A stretch of 16,057 bases of DNA from an uncultured Eubacteriales bacterium (GTDB taxonomy: Bacteria; Bacillota; Clostridia; Peptostreptococcales; Anaerovoracaceae). The stretch is from assembly GCA_900540145.1 (NCBI GenBank), contig UQEW01000053.1:1-16057 (forward strand). The letters run 5' to 3'. This document shows, in pieces, positions 13,839 through 16,057 of this stretch. The number at the start of each line of letters is the position of its first letter. The stretch's first letter is position 1. The position numbers and the translations under genes are program-made. A model generated the notes under the pieces. It was given only the letters and a program-made list of their open reading frames with translations. It did no database searches and was not told where the DNA came from.

Positions 13839-15209
13839 TTATTTTCCAAGGCAAAATCTTTCAAAGACTTTTTCTATTATATCGTCAGTTGCCGTTTGAC
13901 CTATGATTTCACCTAAAAGCTCATAGCATCTGTTTACGTCTATTTCTATAAATTCAAGAGGTTGCTTCATTTCAATCATTTGCAAAGCATCTCCTGCCGC
14001 GGTAAAAGCTTCTTTTAAAATTCTTTCATGGCGCACATTGGTAACCATGACGCTGTTTTGCTGATTTACCTTGCCGGCGTACACCAAATCTTCTATTCTG
14101 TCAGCCAGCTCTTTAATTCCAATTCCCTTGGATACCGCGCTTTCTATTATAAATACATTTTTTATCTCATTTACAATTTGTTTTCGTAAAACTACTTGTC
14201 CTTTGTCTGTTTTGTTAAGCAGCACTATGGTGTTTCTCTCTCCGATGTGCTTCATTATGTCAAAATCTTCGAGAGAAAGTTCCTGGCTGCTATCTATCAC
14301 AAATATAATCAAATCCGCGTTATTAAAGGATTCCTTGCTCTTGCTGATTCCTATTTGTTCTATCAAGTCGTCAGTCTCATGTATCCCTGCTGTATCAGTG
14401 ATTACAACAGGTATTCCTCTTACGGAAATAGTTTCCTCTATGGTGTCTCTGGTAGTTCCCGGTATATCCGTAACTATTGCTCTGTTTTCTCCGATTAGGG
14501 CATTCATAAGAGAGGATTTGCCTACGTTAGGTTTTCCTACGATAGAGACTTTAAGTCCTTCATTTAAAATTTTTCCCGTATCAGCTGTCTTTAAAAGATT
14601 GTCAATATAATCCCTTATATTGGAAACATCTTTAAACAGTTTTTCATAAGTCATCTCCTCTATATCCTCGTCGGGATAATCTATATTGACAGTCAGATTG
14701 ACAAGCACATCTACTAGCAACGCTCTTATGTCTTTTATCTTAGCAGAAAGGGCTCCTTCCAGCTGCTCAAGGGCTACATCAAAGGATTTGTCGGATTTTG
14801 CTTTTATCAGATCTATTACGGCTTCTGCCTGAGTCAAATCTAATCTTCCGTTTAAAAAAGCGCGTTTGGTGAATTCCCCTCTTTCTGCCAGCCTGGCGCC
14901 GCTTTCCAATACGAGAGATAATATTTTTCTCAAAGAGACTATGCTGCCGTGACACTGGATTTCCGTTACATCCTCTGTCGTATAAGAATACGGAGCTTTC
15001 ATATATACTGCCATGGCTTCATCTATTACTTTGCCGTTTTTAAAATCTATCACATGACCGTATTGCAAAACTCTGGGTTTAATTTCTTTAGATACAGGAA
15101 CGAAGACCTTTTCCAAAATTTCAAAGGCCTTATCTCCGCTTATTCGAATTATCCCTATGCCTCCTTCTCCCGGGGCTGTAGCAATAGCTGCAATAGTGTC
15201 TTCTCTCAT
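13839..15209 (-). CDS. mnmE: tRNA modification GTPase MnmE (TrmE)
   Basis: A 456-residue protein of normal length, partner of MnmG in U34 modification. The N-terminal folate-binding domain (about 1-118) opens MREDTIAAIATAPGEGGIGIIR. A helical domain is split around a G domain with G1 GKPNVGKS (225-232), G2 TTRDT (252-256), G3 DTAG (272-275) and G4 NKTD (332-335). The C-terminus is FCLGK, carrying the conserved Cys. GGTGA lies 5 bases before the ATG. It is the first gene after the jag terminator and presumably carries its own promoter in the 50 bases upstream, which I could not pin down. Confidence 0.98.
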   Translation of the reverse strand: MREDTIAAIATAPGEGGIGIIRISGDKAFEILEKVFVPVSKEIKPRVLQYGHVIDFKNGKVIDEAMAVYMKAPYSYTTEDVTEIQCHGSIVSLRKILSLVLESGARLAERGEFTKRAFLNGRLDLTQAEAVIDLIKAKSDKSFDVALEQLEGALSAKIKDIRALLVDVLVNLTVNIDYPDEDIEEMTYEKLFKDVSNIRDYIDNLLKTADTGKILNEGLKVSIVGKPNVGKSSLMNALIGENRAIVTDIPGTTRDTIEETISVRGIPVVITDTAGIHETDDLIEQIGISKSKESFNNADLIIFVIDSSQELSLEDFDIMKHIGERNTIVLLNKTDKGQVVLRKQIVNEIKNVFIIESAVSKGIGIKELADRIEDLVYAGKVNQQNSVMVTNVRHERILKEAFTAAGDALQMIEMKQPLEFIEIDVNRCYELLGEIIGQTATDDIIEKVFERFCLGK

Positions 15210-15259
15210 CTAAATCACCAATAATCGCTTTGTTTACTTTAAATATATGCTTAAAATTA

Positions 15260-15294
15260 CAAAGAGAGCTGCCTCTGACAAGACAGCTCCTCTT
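15260..15294 (-). terminator. Probable rho-independent terminator after jag
   Basis: A long hairpin begins 3 bases after the jag stop. AAGAG and AGCTG pair with CAGCT and CTCTT around one bulged G, with the stem continued by further pairs including two G-T. It spans 15294-15262. The T-run is imperfect (TTTG, then AATTTT), so termination may be partial. Confidence 0.6.
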
Positions 15295-15297
15295 ACT

Positions 15298-16057
15298 TTA
15301 CTGTTTCAGTTCGATTATAACTCTTCTATATGGATCCTGTCCCTCGCTTCTTGTTACTACCTTAGGATTATTCTGAAGAGTCGAATGAATAACTTTTCTC
15401 TCATAAGGATTCATTGGCTCCAGCTTTACGCTTCTCTTCGTTTTAATCACCTTGTTGGCAAGTCTCTGAGCTAGGGCTTCCAGAGTTTTTTCCCTCTTGG
15501 ATCTGTAATGTTCAGCATCTATTACAACTCTGGTGTATTTTTCCTTATTCTTATTAACGACAAGGCTGGTAAGGTACTGTATGGCGTCAAGAGTCTGTCC
15601 TCTTTTGCCTATTATTGTTCCAGAGTCTTTTCCGTGTATATAGATGTATATGGAGTCCTCTCCCTCTTTAGCGTTAATATCAAGGTCCAGTCCCATTTCG
15701 CCTGTAATCTCTTTCAGAAAGTCAAGAGCTATGTGATTTTCACAAGGTTTGAGGTTTTCCTCAGGGATAGCATCCGCAATGCCGGAAACCTCTTCGTTTT
15801 CCTCTATTACAGGTTCTTTATTTATCTGTTTTTTGGTTTCTTTCTGTTCTTTTTTATATTCTTTAAATTCCTTTCTCGGCGTCTCTGTCTTTTTAATTTC
15901 CTGTTTTTCTTCAGGTTTCTTTTTCTTTTCTACTCTAACCAACGCGAGCTTAGAACCAATCCCGAAAAAGCCTCTGGATGGTTCTTCTAAAACAGTGACG
16001 TCAACTTCATCTATAGTGAGTTTTAAATCAGCCAAAGCCAATTGAACAGCTGTATCT
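15298..16057 (-). CDS. jag: RNA-binding protein Jag/KhpB (SpoIIIJ-associated), start beyond right edge
   Basis: The frame is open to the right edge (DTAVQLALADLK... upstream of any ATG), so the gene is truncated by the window; 252 residues are visible and perhaps 10-20 are missing. Domains are the Jag N-terminal domain (through EEPSRGFFGIGSKLALVRV), a charged Lys/Glu linker (about 40-95), a KH domain with the G-K-R-G loop (about 150-153) and an R3H domain with R220 and H224 in ERKVIH. Jag/KhpB binds RNA together with KhpA in Gram-positives and is linked to cell elongation. It normally follows yidC/spoIIIJ, rnpA and rpmH, which should lie just outside. A hairpin follows the stop. Confidence 0.96.
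   Translation of the reverse strand, partial: DTAVQLALADLKLTIDEVDVTVLEEPSRGFFGIGSKLALVRVEKKKKPEEKQEIKKTETPRKEFKEYKKEQKETKKQINKEPVIEENEEVSGIADAIPEENLKPCENHIALDFLKEITGEMGLDLDINAKEGEDSIYIYIHGKDSGTIIGKRGQTLDAIQYLTSLVVNKNKEKYTRVVIDAEHYRSKREKTLEALAQRLANKVIKTKRSVKLEPMNPYERKVIHSTLQNNPKVVTRSEGQDPYRRVIIELKQ

Noticed and set aside
15508..15990. Plus-strand open frame opposite jag, very rich in Phe
   Set aside because: Pure complement of the Lys/Glu linker and KH region of jag; no plausible start signal or family.
1..16057. Search for mobile elements, CRISPR arrays, tRNA/rRNA genes, riboswitches, toxin-antitoxin or defence genes
   Set aside because: By eye I found no transposase or recombinase motifs, no repeated spacer pattern, no cloverleaf, and no gap larger than about 115 bases that could hide one. 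All coding space belongs to conserved housekeeping or sporulation families.

Overview
This window is an origin-proximal chromosome segment of a low-GC, endospore-forming Firmicute. A strictly anaerobic Clostridia member is most likely. The reasons are the Bacillus/Clostridium-type order jag-mnmE-mnmG-rsmG-noc-parA-parB, the sporulation genes yabP and yabQ, a perfect parS site, and a DUF1858 protein (a family common in anaerobes). I cannot name the genus. Every gene I can support lies on the minus strand, so transcription runs right to left. By analogy with Bacillus subtilis, oriC should lie beyond the right edge (past jag), making these genes leading-strand.

Layout in order of transcription, with units separated by hairpin terminators: (1) jag, cut by the right edge, then a hairpin at 15262-15294. 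(2) mnmE-mnmG-rsmG: tRNA U34 modification and 16S rRNA methylation, ending in a 13-bp terminator that overlaps the rsmG stop. (3) noc, then parA-parB-DUF1294: nucleoid occlusion and chromosome segregation. A perfect parS supplies the noc stop codon just upstream of a good parAB promoter, and a degenerate parS lies at the parB/DUF1294 junction. This unit ends at a terminator at 8190-8203. (4) A SprT-like zinc protease gene standing alone. (5) gdpP-rplI-dnaB-DUF1858-dnaD-like-M23 peptidase: cyclic-di-AMP turnover, ribosomal protein L9, replicative helicase, a small CxxC protein, a primosome protein and a membrane-anchored LysM-G5-M23 endopeptidase. Several junctions overlap, and the unit ends at a terminator at 732-752. 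(6) yabP-yabQ and the start of a probable divIC, cut by the left edge.

The genes cover replication initiation and helicase function (dnaB, dnaD-like), origin segregation and division-site selection (parAB, noc, divIC), wall remodelling and spore morphogenesis (M23, yabP, yabQ), and translation (rplI, rsmG, mnmE/G). I see no mobile element, CRISPR array, tRNA, rRNA, defence island or composition break, and nothing that amounts to a new system. The points most worth a second look are the parS embedded in the noc stop codon, a GdpP without membrane helices, and a DnaD-family protein with a helicase-loader-like Cys cluster at its C-terminus and no adjacent loader ATPase gene.
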